A stretch of DNA of 64,000 nt. It comes from Chthoniobacter flavus Ellin428. GTDB taxonomy: Bacteria; Verrucomicrobiota; Verrucomicrobiia; Chthoniobacterales; Chthoniobacteraceae. Within the stretch, counting starts at the first letter, position 1, and each line of letters starts with the position of its first letter. A program made the position numbers and the translations under genes. Under the pieces are notes generated by a model. It saw nothing but the letters and a program-made list of their open reading frames with translations. It did no database searches and was not told the DNA's origin. Positions 19,901 through 25,777 of this stretch are shown one piece after another. Where the stretch lies: the NCBI RefSeq assembly GCF_000173075.1, contig NZ_ABVL01000015.1, positions 62,001 to 126,000 of the forward strand, in the 5' to 3' direction.

Positions 19901-21330
19901 CTATTTCGTCCGCGGGTTGGTACACTTTCGTATTCACGACGCCTTTCGCCTACGACGGTGTCAGCAATCTGTTGATTGATTTCAGTCACAATGCGACAAC
20001 CACCGCGGGTTTTGGGGTTTGCAATGCCACCACCAGCACACGGAATGGCTACTGGTACCAAGGTTCGGGCAATCCCGATCCGCTCACCTGGTCGGGAACG
20101 ACTCCGGCGCCGAGTTCGACCACTGGAGTGCCGAACGTCCAACTCGGGATTGGAGGGTCTTCCGGTGCGACCGCAGTCTCCCCCAGTACGACCGGAAGCT
20201 TTGTAAATGGAGTTTGGACGGGCAATATCAGCATCCCACAAACCGCCGTTCATACGGTGCTTCGTGCGAATGATGGGTCGGGACACACCGGCGACAGCAA
20301 TGCTTTTGACGTGCTGGGCAGTCCGCCTGGTAGCACCACTTTGGCAGCGTCTGCCATAACCGCCACGAGTGTAACGTTGAACGGAAGCGTCAACGCTAAC
20401 GGCACCTTATCGACGGTCTCGTTTGACTACGGCCCGACCGCCGCGTACGGCGCCACGATCACGGGCACGCCTGCGAGCGCCAGCGGCTTGAGCGCAACTC
20501 CCGTGACCGCATCTATGACCGGATTGACGCCGGGCACCACTTACCATTTCCGGGTGAAAGGCTTGAATAGCTATGGCACGACCAATGGCAACGACCTCAC
20601 GTTTACCACGTTGAGCAGCAACGCCACTCTATCCAACCTCAGCCCGAGTAGTGGGACGCTCAGCCCAGCGTTCTCCAGCAGCACTACGAGTTACACCGCG
20701 AGCGTATCCAACTCCACGCTGCAGATCAGCCTGACTCCCACAGTGGGCGACGTCGCGTCGACGGTGAAGGTCAATGGCACAACCGTAGCTTCTGGCAGCC
20801 CGAGTAATCCCATCTCGTTGACCATTGGGAACAACACCATCACCACACTCGTCACCGCGCAGGACGGACTCACGACGAAGACCTACTCCGTCGCCGTAAC
20901 TCGCCGGACACCTTATCAGGATTGGGCCACCAATCTTGGCCTCAGCGGTGCCGCCCTGGATCCCATGGGTGACTTCAACAATAGCGGCTTGAAAAACCTC
21001 CAAAAATGGGCTTTTGCGACGTCCACTGGTTCCAACGCGGTCGTTGGCCCGATCCAGGTCAGCAACGGCACACTCGTCGCGCATGGGGTCCCGACACTCT
21101 ACAGCCCGGATGGCGTGCATTACTTTGCGCTATTTGGCCGACGCAAGGATGCAGCGACCGTAGGACTGACCTACGTTGCCGCTTTCAGCAACGGTCTGTC
21201 CACCTGGAGCAATAGCGCTGACATTCCCACCGTTATCGCCCAGGATAGCGAGATCGAAGCGGTCACTGTCCCCTTCCCTCCAGCCGGGCAGCCACAGAGT
21301 TTTTTCCGGGTCAACGTAACCGGCCAATAA
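10954..21330 (+). CDS. Giant M36 (fungalysin) metalloprotease with Calx-beta, Ig-like, PQQ-propeller, FN3 and cadherin-like domains
   Basis: 3458 residues. Residues 1-31 are a signal peptide or anchor. Residues ~90-345 are the inhibitory prodomain with an FTP motif (VWQQQVDGIPLYNTVFKA). Residues ~449-775 are the M36 catalytic domain: zinc ligands in H557-E-H-T-H561 and the third ligand region EGMGEGWSDFYAL (from E580). After a BACON-like (777-880) and a nidogen-like region (880-1080) come three blocks of Calx-beta repeats (1081-1390, 1789-1986, 2445-2745), each followed by Ig-like domains. Extra domains are inserted: an alpha/beta GATase-like segment (~1530-1735), a PQQ-type beta-propeller (2085-2445), and a jelly-roll-like segment (~2890-3070). 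An FN3 (3125-3220), a cadherin-like sandwich (3223-3320) and a C-terminal region ending FFRVNVTGQ close the protein. It is probably exported and cell-surface or secreted. The gene lies on the strand opposite to flanking pheS and rplT. Confidence 0.9.
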   Translation: MFSRGFLRAWLPLGVALLVLGLVLSGIFWPRRDSGNSNDRSPDRADASPPSRPEFTNVADAIPPTPRGTDAPSASPASIKSAPAAQSLPSPTPGRLPYFSRQKATAAEPGPARTEALAFMRSRLPQADVQFDPITGAPSSIVSVGGFLTSPAAPGGDGFASLHQFVNENAALFGHDATALTASKVTRDDVTARNGMRTVVWQQQVDGIPLYNTVFKANLTQDGAIIAAGSSFMSDAAAATQMTAEQRAALVAQPPIDAPAAVSRAAANIGVPIAPQQTGSAPLPTGAEKKQSLAAPGLSDVVAKLSWLPMDTATARLSWDVTLMSTAGKEMYQVLVDAQTGEVLLRRSLTADISNASYRVYADSTSLQPFDSPTPMSPGLSTPGSAQPAAATRNLITTPALDNTASPNGWIDDGGTATYGNNVDAHLDTGNTNPTYGTGTHATSATRNFDFTLDLTQDPTTYQNAILTSLFYACNYYHDKLYELGFTESAGNFQQNNFGKGGLGNDAVLADAQDGSGTNNANFSTPADGSPGRMQMYIFTGPSPHRDGDLDMEVVFHEHTHGLSNRLVGGGVGISQLQTEGMGEGWSDFYALCLLSQPADDVNGTYAAGAYASYQLSGLTQNYYYGIRRYPYCTDMTKNPLTLKDIDPTKASAHTGIPCSPIFSPPNVNSSEVHNQGEVWCVTLWDVRAGLINKLGAAAGNQMVLQLVTDGMKLSPANPTFLQARDAIIQADLVDNGGANKNVLWTAFAKRGMGGSATVPASSTTTGVTEAFDIPDSLSISPASSFTSVGPNGGPFAPGSQIYTLTNSSSGAITWNASKTQSWLTLSIAGGTLASGASVQVVATINATANGLADGTYSDTISFTDVTTSAVQTRGVTLRTGQRDYFTELFSSGNDTRNQSWLFTPNGSNNFYSVARTAATSFPTDPTGGTSLPMSDDTFVQVTPAGGVSVKLYGTSYTTFYVGSNGYVTFGSGDSSYTESLASHFNRPRISALFDDLLPSTGQVTWKQTSDRISVTWQNVSEISPSDSNSFQIEMFFDGRIQITCLGIAAQDGLIGLSQGLGTPSDYLASDFSTYSTAQLGLTLPVSATEGDGVLVGQGAVSLSPAQTSAVNVSLSSSNTGKVTVPATVTVPAGQTSATFNVTIVDNAVLDGTQTATITATAPTFASAARTIAVQDNETATLTITAPTSVSESAGSVQGAVSVAVAPANDIAVSLTSTDTTAIQVPTIATIPAGQLSANFTITVLDDNKINGTHSATITAHVANWTDGNATIAVQDNESTNLALTLPVSVVEGGTGTGTVSISGTLPTALSVSLSSNTTSRLTVPAGVTIPAGSTSATFALTAPDNSLTDGSATVTITAGASGFTNGNSTTNVLDDDAHHFVISAIGASQVRGGAISVTITAKDVNDVTVPTYTGTVALSAAGTGGADAITPTTTTGFTAGVWTGNVSVNSFDSNVVLTANDGAGHTGSSNAFNVGIGALHHFAWNTVASPQLVNTPFSATITARDAANNIVTSFNGNAGLGGVTSGGTNSTIQVLTFTGYADTTATGEYNHTKQAISTYFQNYVETATTTTDPATLATQLAGKQVFLVVEQENATTTQLSNLATSWASTISNFVNQGGIVIVCSWQLNEHEILTSAGLLNATKGTMLSSASLTKASSTVLNAGVSTPFTGSYISYYTSTNGIVDLQDASSGAPAVLHRDVGAGHVVLIGTDYYTIGTGMDHIVSNAVGWAQSSLPASVNINPTQASAFVSGTWTGNVTVQQAASQMKLRADDGSGHTGDSNPFDVVGMLAISIPPTATEGDAPVTGRVSVSATAASNLVVSLSSSDTTAAQVPATVTIPAGQTTVTFPLTIVDDHKINGTHAATITAHIAGWSDVSGTINIADNENTNLAISLPTTVAEGATGTGTVSISGTLPAALTVSLTSDTTSRLTVPANITIPAGSTTATFALTAPDNSQPDGDANVTITAGASGFSGGSAITKVLDNEVDHFSFATIASPQTKNSGFSITITARNASNAVVTGFTGTVALTANGSSSVTPAASGAFVNGIWTGTINMSSIASGVIVTATGPGGATGQSNAFDVIGNDYDYPANWPTFGNGPAHTGYQPISGNTFPYHAGWTVTYPTSTGGLNQVAISRGKAFVTPYTYFGDSYVSALDASTGSEIWRYPFVPSYSVNPPTANAGKVYVEKGNSTVSYGDSKLWCFGDANGTPLWSSAITAQWERYFAPTVVGDGVWVDGGTYGGLYGFNTADGSQRFFNSTIGQYDQWTPAYYNGTIYTWVGGSFRAHDPVTGSILWSLSLDLGTAGSPVIDQGRAYVIGSAKFYAVDLAAHTSPWSVPGTFNGSPAAANGIVYAISSGAVIAYDGQTGASVGTYVTGGSSLIGQPIVTNDSLIVTSSSATYIFNLQTHALTQTIGNGGLASLANGILYLAGSDGILRTFYPDNMVALALAIPASATEGAGTLTGTVALSRTLATDTILTVFSSDPARVSVPATVTIPAGQLSATFNLTILDDALLNGSENVVISASSSGGQVLGKYATITVNDNETATLAVTAPASVSETAGTATGTVTLSAVPAANITVALSSSDTTALQVPATVTIPAGQTSVNFTMTIVNDTKINGTHPATITAHVNNWNDGSATVNILDDENTNLVLSIGSQVTEGGSTYGYVYLSGTLTTALTVSLSSSNPSRLTVPATVTISAGSTSGYFTMTAPDNSATDGDAVVTVTASATGFTNGTGTTTVLDNDLDHFTFSTVAASQVRGAPFSVTITAQTISGRTATAYSGTAAFAASGTGGADSITPTTTGNFAAGVWTGNVTVNTFDSNVVLTANDGAGHSGSSNAFTVGVGAVHHFAWNTQPASRSVNIPFNATITAQDAGNNTVTSFAGTTALSLVGTPAEVRTIGSGTGQYVLPLTGNFLQSRDEIIYLQSELGAAGTINSLALSVSTPPGLMANFTIRMKHTGLSTLPSTGASWDGTGWTTVYQGSPTISSAGWYTFVFTTPFAYDGVSNLLIDFSHNATTTAGFGVCNATTSTRNGYWYQGSGNPDPLTWSGTTPAPSSTTGVPNVQLGIGGSSGATAVSPSTTGSFVNGVWTGNISIPQTAVHTVLRANDGSGHTGDSNAFDVLGSPPGSTTLAASAITATSVTLNGSVNANGTLSTVSFDYGPTAAYGATITGTPASASGLSATPVTASMTGLTPGTTYHFRVKGLNSYGTTNGNDLTFTTLSSNATLSNLSPSSGTLSPAFSSSTTSYTASVSNSTLQISLTPTVGDVASTVKVNGTTVASGSPSNPISLTIGNNTITTLVTAQDGLTTKTYSVAVTRRTPYQDWATNLGLSGAALDPMGDFNNSGLKNLQKWAFATSTGSNAVVGPIQVSNGTLVAHGVPTLYSPDGVHYFALFGRRKDAATVGLTYVAAFSNGLSTWSNSADIPTVIAQDSEIEAVTVPFPPAGQPQSFFRVNVTGQ
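14194..15390 (+). repeat. Calx-beta block 1 of the giant protease (internal repeat)
   Basis: Three consecutive Calx-beta-type units plus an Ig-like unit. The same sub-order recurs at 16318-17205 and 18286-19485. A diagnostic stretch encoding KINGTHSATITAHV (14697) has counterparts KINGTHAATITAHI (16521) and KINGTHPATITAHV (18792), so the copies are similar at DNA level but clearly diverged. Confidence 0.75.
16318..17205 (+). repeat. Calx-beta block 2 of the giant protease (internal repeat)
   Basis: Two Calx-beta units (LAISIPPTATEGDAP and LAISLPTTVAEGATG) and one Ig-like unit without any inserted domain. This copy lacks the first of the three units present in blocks 1 and 3. Confidence 0.75.
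18286..19485 (+). repeat. Calx-beta block 3 of the giant protease (internal repeat)
   Basis: Three Calx-beta units (LALAIPASATEGAG, LAVTAPASVSETAG, LVLSIGSQVTEGG) followed by an Ig-like unit beginning DHFTFSTVAASQVRG, matching HHFVISAIGASQVRG of block 1. Confidence 0.75.
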
Positions 21331-21483
21331 GCGGCCACTCAGTTTCCGCTCCTCCAAAAGACCGGAATATTCACGTGCGGAAACTCTCTACGTAATCAGC
21401 TCGAGTCTTTTGCTGGAACGGTTTGCGACCAGTCTGAAAAGAGCCTGTCCCGCGATTCGGAGTCGGAACCCTACGCCGCCAAA

Positions 21484-22734
21484 ATGTCCGATCACTCGCC
21501 ATCTCACGCGGAAATGTGTCACCGACTCGCCGACCGGTTGGACGCGGACCGCTATGAAATAATGACGGAGTGGATCCACGCCGTCCGCGAGGATAAACGC
21601 ATCCCGGCTGCCGACAGTCTCACGCTGTCGATGTTGCAGGATCATTTCCCGGAAATGTTCGCGGAACTCGTCACCGCCCTCGTTCAAGCGCCGGCGGCGG
21701 TCAACACGCCCGAAACCCAGAAAACCGGTCGAGAACACGGCAAGACACGGTGGCGCAATGGTTACCGGCTCGATGAGGTATTGCGTGAACTGGCCCGGGT
21801 CCGGGAGATCGTTCTCAAACGCATCCGCGCCTTTTGTCAGGAAACCAACTCGCCGGAGCTGAGAGAAGCAGCCGAGGAAAAGTCCCGGCTCTTCTTCGAC
21901 ACGATCGTGGCCGCCTCGGCGCGGCAATTCATGCAGGAACAGCAGGCGGAAGTCCTGTTGCGATCGCGGCAGTTGCACCACGCCTACGAGCAGGTCCAGG
22001 CGGCGACGGAGCAACTACGCAGCGTGGCCCAATCCCGCCTGCGCTTGCTGCGTGGAGTTTCGCATGAGCTGCGTAACGCATTGCAAGCCGTGGGGCTCGC
22101 GACAGAAGCGCTGATCGAGGGCGACGCGGTGGAAAGTCGCCAGTCGATCACCGCGGATTTGAGCGTCAGTGCGGGCCGCTTGCAACGGCTGTTGGACCGC
22201 CTGCAGGAATTCTCCGCCATCCTCGCCGGTGAAACGCGATTGAAGCTCGAACCCATCGAGCTCTCAGTGTTTCTCGACCGCTTGCAGCAGGATCACCTGG
22301 CGGCCGCTCGCAACAAGGGACTCGAGCTGAATTGTACGGCCGCCGGCGATTTACCCGCGGTCAAAATGGATGGCGCCAAGCTTCGCCAGATTGCGGACAT
22401 TCTCCTTTCCAACGCCATTCTCTACACGGATCACGGAACCGTACAGGTGCGCACCACGCGGGACGAACCCGGTCGCTGGATCTTGCGCGTCGAAGACACC
22501 GGCGTCGGCATCGATGAGATCAACTCCCGGCTTGTCTTCAGCGAGTTCCATCGCCGAGGGCCTTTCGAGAATCAAGGCCTCGGCCTCGGCCTCGTCATTG
22601 CGCGGCATCTCGCCCACCTGCTCGATGGTGAGATCACGTTCCGGTCCGCCGCCGGCGAGGGCAGCAGCTTCCAGGTGAATCTGCCCATCGACCTCTCCAG
22701 CGTAGGGCCGACGAGCGCTGCGCCCGAAGTTTGA
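21484..22734 (+). CDS. Sensor histidine kinase without transmembrane segment
   Basis: 416 residues and no membrane segment, so it is cytoplasmic. The first ~130 residues (HRLADRLDADRYEIMTEWIH, then RWRNGYRLDEVLRELARVRE) resemble the RsbRD N-terminal sensor domain. A coiled coil leads to the HisKA box with phospho-acceptor His194 (LLRGVSHELRNALQ). The HATPase domain has the N box (LLSNAILYTDHG), G1 (VEDTGVGIDE) and G2 (GLGLGLVIARHL). No receiver domain or partner regulator is adjacent; the two orphan response regulators at 31760-32639 are ~9 kb away. It lies 153 bp after the giant protease gene on the same strand and points toward rplT. The signal sensed is unknown. Confidence 0.93.
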   Translation: MSDHSPSHAEMCHRLADRLDADRYEIMTEWIHAVREDKRIPAADSLTLSMLQDHFPEMFAELVTALVQAPAAVNTPETQKTGREHGKTRWRNGYRLDEVLRELARVREIVLKRIRAFCQETNSPELREAAEEKSRLFFDTIVAASARQFMQEQQAEVLLRSRQLHHAYEQVQAATEQLRSVAQSRLRLLRGVSHELRNALQAVGLATEALIEGDAVESRQSITADLSVSAGRLQRLLDRLQEFSAILAGETRLKLEPIELSVFLDRLQQDHLAAARNKGLELNCTAAGDLPAVKMDGAKLRQIADILLSNAILYTDHGTVQVRTTRDEPGRWILRVEDTGVGIDEINSRLVFSEFHRRGPFENQGLGLGLVIARHLAHLLDGEITFRSAAGEGSSFQVNLPIDLSSVGPTSAAPEV

Positions 22735-22769
22735 ACGGCACAGTCGTCGCAGCAAGCGGCCTGCAGTAA

Positions 22770-22815
22770 GTAAAAAACAAACGGCCTCGGACGCATTGCT
22801 GCATCCGAGGCCGTG
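22770..22815 (-). terminator. Rho-independent terminator of rpmI-rplT
   Basis: A 14-bp stem with one mismatch (CGGCCTCGGACGCA / TGCATCCGAGGCCG, loop TTGC) at 22782-22813. On the minus strand it is followed by TTTGTTTTTTAC, the expected U-tract. It ends transcription 27 bases after the rplT stop. Confidence 0.85.
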
Positions 22816-22841
22816 GTTAAAGTGAAACTGGATTCTCGCGC

Positions 22842-23228
22842 TTAGGCGGCTTTCTTCGCAGACTTCGCCTTTGCTTCGAGCGCGGCCTTGGCCTTGTCGA
22901 AGATCGCCTTGAAGCCGGCTTCATCGGTCACGGCGATGTCGGCCAGGACCTTGCGGTCGAGCTCGATGCCGGCGGCCTTCAGGCCTTCGATGAAACGGCT
23001 GTAGGTGAGGCCGTGAGCGCGGGCGGCGGCGTTGATACGCTGCTGCCAGAGCATGCGGAAGTTGCGCTTGCGCGTCTTGCGGTCGCGAGTCGCCCAGTAT
23101 TGGGCCTTGTACATCGCGTCTTTCGCGTAGCGATAGAGCTTGGAACGACGTCCGCGATACCCACGGGCTTTGTCGACGACTTTCTTGCGGCGCTCCCGGC
23201 TGGCGGGAGCATTAGTGGCACGTGCCAT
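22842..23228 (-). CDS. rplT: 50S ribosomal protein L20
   Basis: 128 residues, very basic, with the full L20 signature: ARGYRGRRSKLYRYAKDAM, then WATRDRKTRKRNFRMLWQQR and LTYSRFIEGLKAAGIELDRK. It binds 23S rRNA early in large-subunit assembly. It lies downstream of rpmI on the same strand, separated by 250 bp that contain a hexamer-armed inverted repeat, an unusually long gap for this gene pair. The C-terminal extension is Ala/Lys-rich (AKAALEAKAKSAKKAA). L20 represses its own operon in other bacteria; no such leader can be assigned here. Confidence 0.98.
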   Translation of the reverse strand: MARATNAPASRERRKKVVDKARGYRGRRSKLYRYAKDAMYKAQYWATRDRKTRKRNFRMLWQQRINAAARAHGLTYSRFIEGLKAAGIELDRKVLADIAVTDEAGFKAIFDKAKAALEAKAKSAKKAA

Positions 23229-23387
23229 AGTTGATTAAAAACCCGGGTTCACCGGGCCTCCTGTTTTCTTTCAGCGAACTGTTCTTTTAGTGGATGATCC
23301 TGCCGACCTCATTCGCTGAGTGCCCCGCGAGGCGGAGCAGGTGGCCGGATCTGTGGTTTTGTCGGAGCCGTGCGGCTGGGTGATTCG

Positions 23388-23473
23388 TTCTTAATCTTGC
23401 TCTTAATCTTAATCTTAATCCCACACCGTGCGGGGAAGGATTAAGATTAAGATTAAGATTAGGATTAAGATCA
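23388..23473. repeat. Hexamer-armed inverted repeat, copy 1 (between rpmI and rplT)
   Basis: The left arm (23388-23420) is built of TTAATC units, and the right arm (23438-23473) of GATTAA units in reverse complement, around a ~17-base GC-rich loop. It would form a ~30-bp imperfect hairpin. Copies 2 and 3 lie at 31673-31752 and 53647-53743. Confidence 0.85.
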
Positions 23474-23478
23474 GGGAA

Positions 23479-23688
23479 TCACGCGAAAGGCAGACACTCC
23501 TTGATACGGTCGATCATGGTCTCGTGGACCTGACCGGCCTTGCCGAGCTTGCGCTTGCGCTTCGAGCTCTTGCTCGAGGCGAGGTGGCGCAGGCCGGGCT
23601 TACGGCGGAGCATCTTGCCAGACGCGGTCAGCTTGAAGCGCTTGGCGGCGGATTTCTTCGTCTTGCGACGTGCGACTGATCTTGGCAT
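23479..23688 (-). CDS. rpmI: 50S ribosomal protein L35
   Basis: 69 residues from the ATG at 23688; the family start MPRSVARRKTKKSAAKRFK fixes it, the upstream in-frame codons being non-coding. KLTASGKMLRRKPGLRHL and SSKRKRKLGK are the L35 signature. It is a large-subunit ribosomal protein. infC, normally just upstream, is absent; the next gene upstream is a TIR-domain protein. Six bases after the stop begins the right arm of a hexamer-armed inverted repeat that separates it from rplT. Confidence 0.96.
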   Translation of the reverse strand: MPRSVARRKTKKSAAKRFKLTASGKMLRRKPGLRHLASSKSSKRKRKLGKAGQVHETMIDRIKECLPFA

Positions 23689-23782
23689 AGGGGCGGGCAA
23701 GGTAGCGGCCCGCTTCAAATCGGCAAGCTCTTTTCTTCTGAATTCCCACAAAAAAGCACAGAAGACACAAAAGGCCTTCAGC

Positions 23783-23806
23783 CCCAGGAGAAGGCCTCTA
23801 TCTACA
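23783..23806 (-). terminator. Hairpin after the TIR-domain gene
   Basis: GGCCTTC / GAAGGCC, a perfect 7-bp stem with a 10-base loop. On the minus strand it is followed by TTTTGTG. It lies ~85 bases past the stop of the TIR gene and may be a weak terminator separating it from rpmI. Confidence 0.45.
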
Positions 23807-23888
23807 TCGCCGCGGCACGTCTGGCAACCGCACAGAAACCGCCCCCGAATCGCCGTCTCCCTTTCTGCGTCTCTTGGTAATTACCGCC

Positions 23889-25724
23889 TCAATCCTTCGG
23901 CAGCGAAAGCAACCGCGATTCGATCTCGTCCAGCGCCTTGGCCCGCTCGCGGGTCCCGCCGCCCTGCGACTTGATCTGCAACAACAACTTCCGCGCCTGG
24001 ATGAACGTGGCCCGCGCTTCCGCCGTCGAGGAATTCTGCATCTGCAACGTCCCCAGCTTGCGCATGAGCGCCACCACCTGGTCGCGCGCCGCCGGGTTGG
24101 CCCCTTTGCGCGCCGCGTATTCCTCGGCGCTGCTCAGGGCCGTGCGGTAGAGGTCGAGCGCATCTTCCGTGCGCCGCTCCGTCATTGTCTCGTCGCCGCG
24201 CCGCTCCAATGTCTTGACTTCGTCGAGAAGCACTGCATCCGACTCCGAACTATTCGGAGAATTCGCCGGCACACTGGCCGGAATGCCTGTGGGCGAAGGC
24301 GTCACCGCCACCACTTCCTCCGGCGCACTCTTCGACGGAGTTTGCGACTCCATCGATTGAATTCTCGAGGTAGCCCACACTCCGGTCGGAGCGGCCTCCC
24401 GCACATTCATCACCGCAACCGGCGGCGTGGGCGGCGGCGGTTTGACTTCCGGCACTGCATCCACCGTCGGCTGAGTATTCTGCGTCAAGGCCGGACCAGG
24501 CGTCGTTTCCTCCGCCGTCGGCTCTTTCGCTTCCACCGTCGGTTTCACCTCAGGCGTCGGCGCGGATTCGGACGCCACGGCCACCGTCTGGGCAGGTATC
24601 GACGTCGTCTCCACCGGCTGCACGGTCTCAGACGTCTGCGTCACCACTTGCGGGCCGGGCTTTGCCTCTTCCACCGGCGCCGGCTTCGCCGAACGCCCCG
24701 CCATCACACCCGTCACCGGAGCCACCTCCAACGTGGACGCCGGATCTTCCGCGGTGATTTCCCGAAAAACGTGTGTCCCGAACACGACCGCGACGATAAT
24801 CAACCCCACCGCCATGCCGATGGTGAATTTCGAGCCTCGGCGAGAGGCCGCCGACATCGGCAAAGGAGTCGGAGCTGCAGCGGGCGCTGCGGAGATAGCG
24901 GGCACCGCGGTCGGTGCCATCACCGCCTCCTTTTTTTCCACGGAGGAAGGCACCGGCACCTTGGGCGTCACGGTATTGACGGCCGGGATCGCGGGCTGCG
25001 TCAGCGCCTCGACATTTCGCGTGCAGGCGCCGAGCCGATCCAGTTCTTCGACATCCGCATCGATGAGCGCGGCGAGCAGACAATCACGTACCTGCTTGAG
25101 GCTGCGATAGCCGCGCCGGGCATCGATGACCCGCGGCTCCCAGCGATCCGCCGCACGAAAACCGTTTTCTTCCAGCCGCCAGCGCAACCACGTCGGCAGC
25201 CATTCGCACTTCGCCGCCCGACGATGTTCGCCGAGCCGCGCATCCGGCGGACCATCCACCACCAACGCGAGCACGCGCTCTTCGCCACCGGCCTTTTTGA
25301 AAGCGCGAATCTGCTCATCCACCGCCTCGGAATTCGCCGAATCCGGCGAGCACACCACCACGAGATACGAGCTCTCCTCGAGAGCGTGCGGCAAGTGGTC
25401 CGCATAATTCGGATCACGGCGATCCGGGAAAATCGAAAGGCAATCCGGCCGCGGAAATCCGTGCGCAGTCACGCGGTCGACCAGCGCCACCGGCAGCGGA
25501 TAGCCGTTGAGATTGCGATAAATCCAGTCGCACCACACCGTATCTTCCAAGGTAAACGCCACCACGGCCCACGAAACACCCTCGAGCTCCGCGGCCAGCT
25601 GCTGCTCCAGATCCGGCAGCGGTTCCTGGATAAATTCGCGCGCGACGGCGCCGGAACTCCGGCCTCCCTGCAGTTTAGGGACAATCGGGGTTCCGTGTTG
25701 GTCAGGCTGCCAGCGCGGTTGCAT
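23889..25724 (-). CDS. TIR-domain protein with transmembrane segment and C-terminal helical repeats
   Basis: 611 residues from the ATG at 25724 (a TTG at 25742 is an alternative). Residues ~40-170 are a bacterial TIR domain: WAVVAFTLEDTVWCDWIYRN, LPHALEESSYLVVVCSPDSA, then NSEAVDEQIRAFKKAG, where the TIR NADase glutamate is expected, and RVLALVVDG. A single membrane helix (FTIGMAVGLIIVAVVFGTHVF) is at ~298-318. Then comes a ~170-residue Pro/Val/Thr/Glu-rich linker and a TPR-like helical end (RTEDALDLYRTALSSAEEYA, then TAEARATFIQARKLLL). The TIR part would be cytoplasmic and the rest outside the membrane or the reverse. Such proteins are common in Planctomycetes and Verrucomicrobia; a defence role is possible, but no partner effector gene is adjacent. 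Confidence 0.82.
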   Translation of the reverse strand: MQPRWQPDQHGTPIVPKLQGGRSSGAVAREFIQEPLPDLEQQLAAELEGVSWAVVAFTLEDTVWCDWIYRNLNGYPLPVALVDRVTAHGFPRPDCLSIFPDRRDPNYADHLPHALEESSYLVVVCSPDSANSEAVDEQIRAFKKAGGEERVLALVVDGPPDARLGEHRRAAKCEWLPTWLRWRLEENGFRAADRWEPRVIDARRGYRSLKQVRDCLLAALIDADVEELDRLGACTRNVEALTQPAIPAVNTVTPKVPVPSSVEKKEAVMAPTAVPAISAAPAAAPTPLPMSAASRRGSKFTIGMAVGLIIVAVVFGTHVFREITAEDPASTLEVAPVTGVMAGRSAKPAPVEEAKPGPQVVTQTSETVQPVETTSIPAQTVAVASESAPTPEVKPTVEAKEPTAEETTPGPALTQNTQPTVDAVPEVKPPPPTPPVAVMNVREAAPTGVWATSRIQSMESQTPSKSAPEEVVAVTPSPTGIPASVPANSPNSSESDAVLLDEVKTLERRGDETMTERRTEDALDLYRTALSSAEEYAARKGANPAARDQVVALMRKLGTLQMQNSSTAEARATFIQARKLLLQIKSQGGGTRERAKALDEIESRLLSLPKD

Positions 25725-25777
25725 ACCGAATGAGAGAAGCAAGGAAAGTGCCCATCGCTCAGGGGAATTACTGGGAT

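Noticed and set aside
21484..22734. Histidine kinase assigned as partner of the response regulators at 31760-32639
   Set aside because: They are ~9 kb apart on opposite strands with unrelated genes between; proximity alone does not support pairing.
23874..25733. 619-codon plus-strand ORF opposite the TIR gene
   Set aside because: Extremely Arg/His-rich, no domain; the opposite strand has the TIR domain and a membrane helix.
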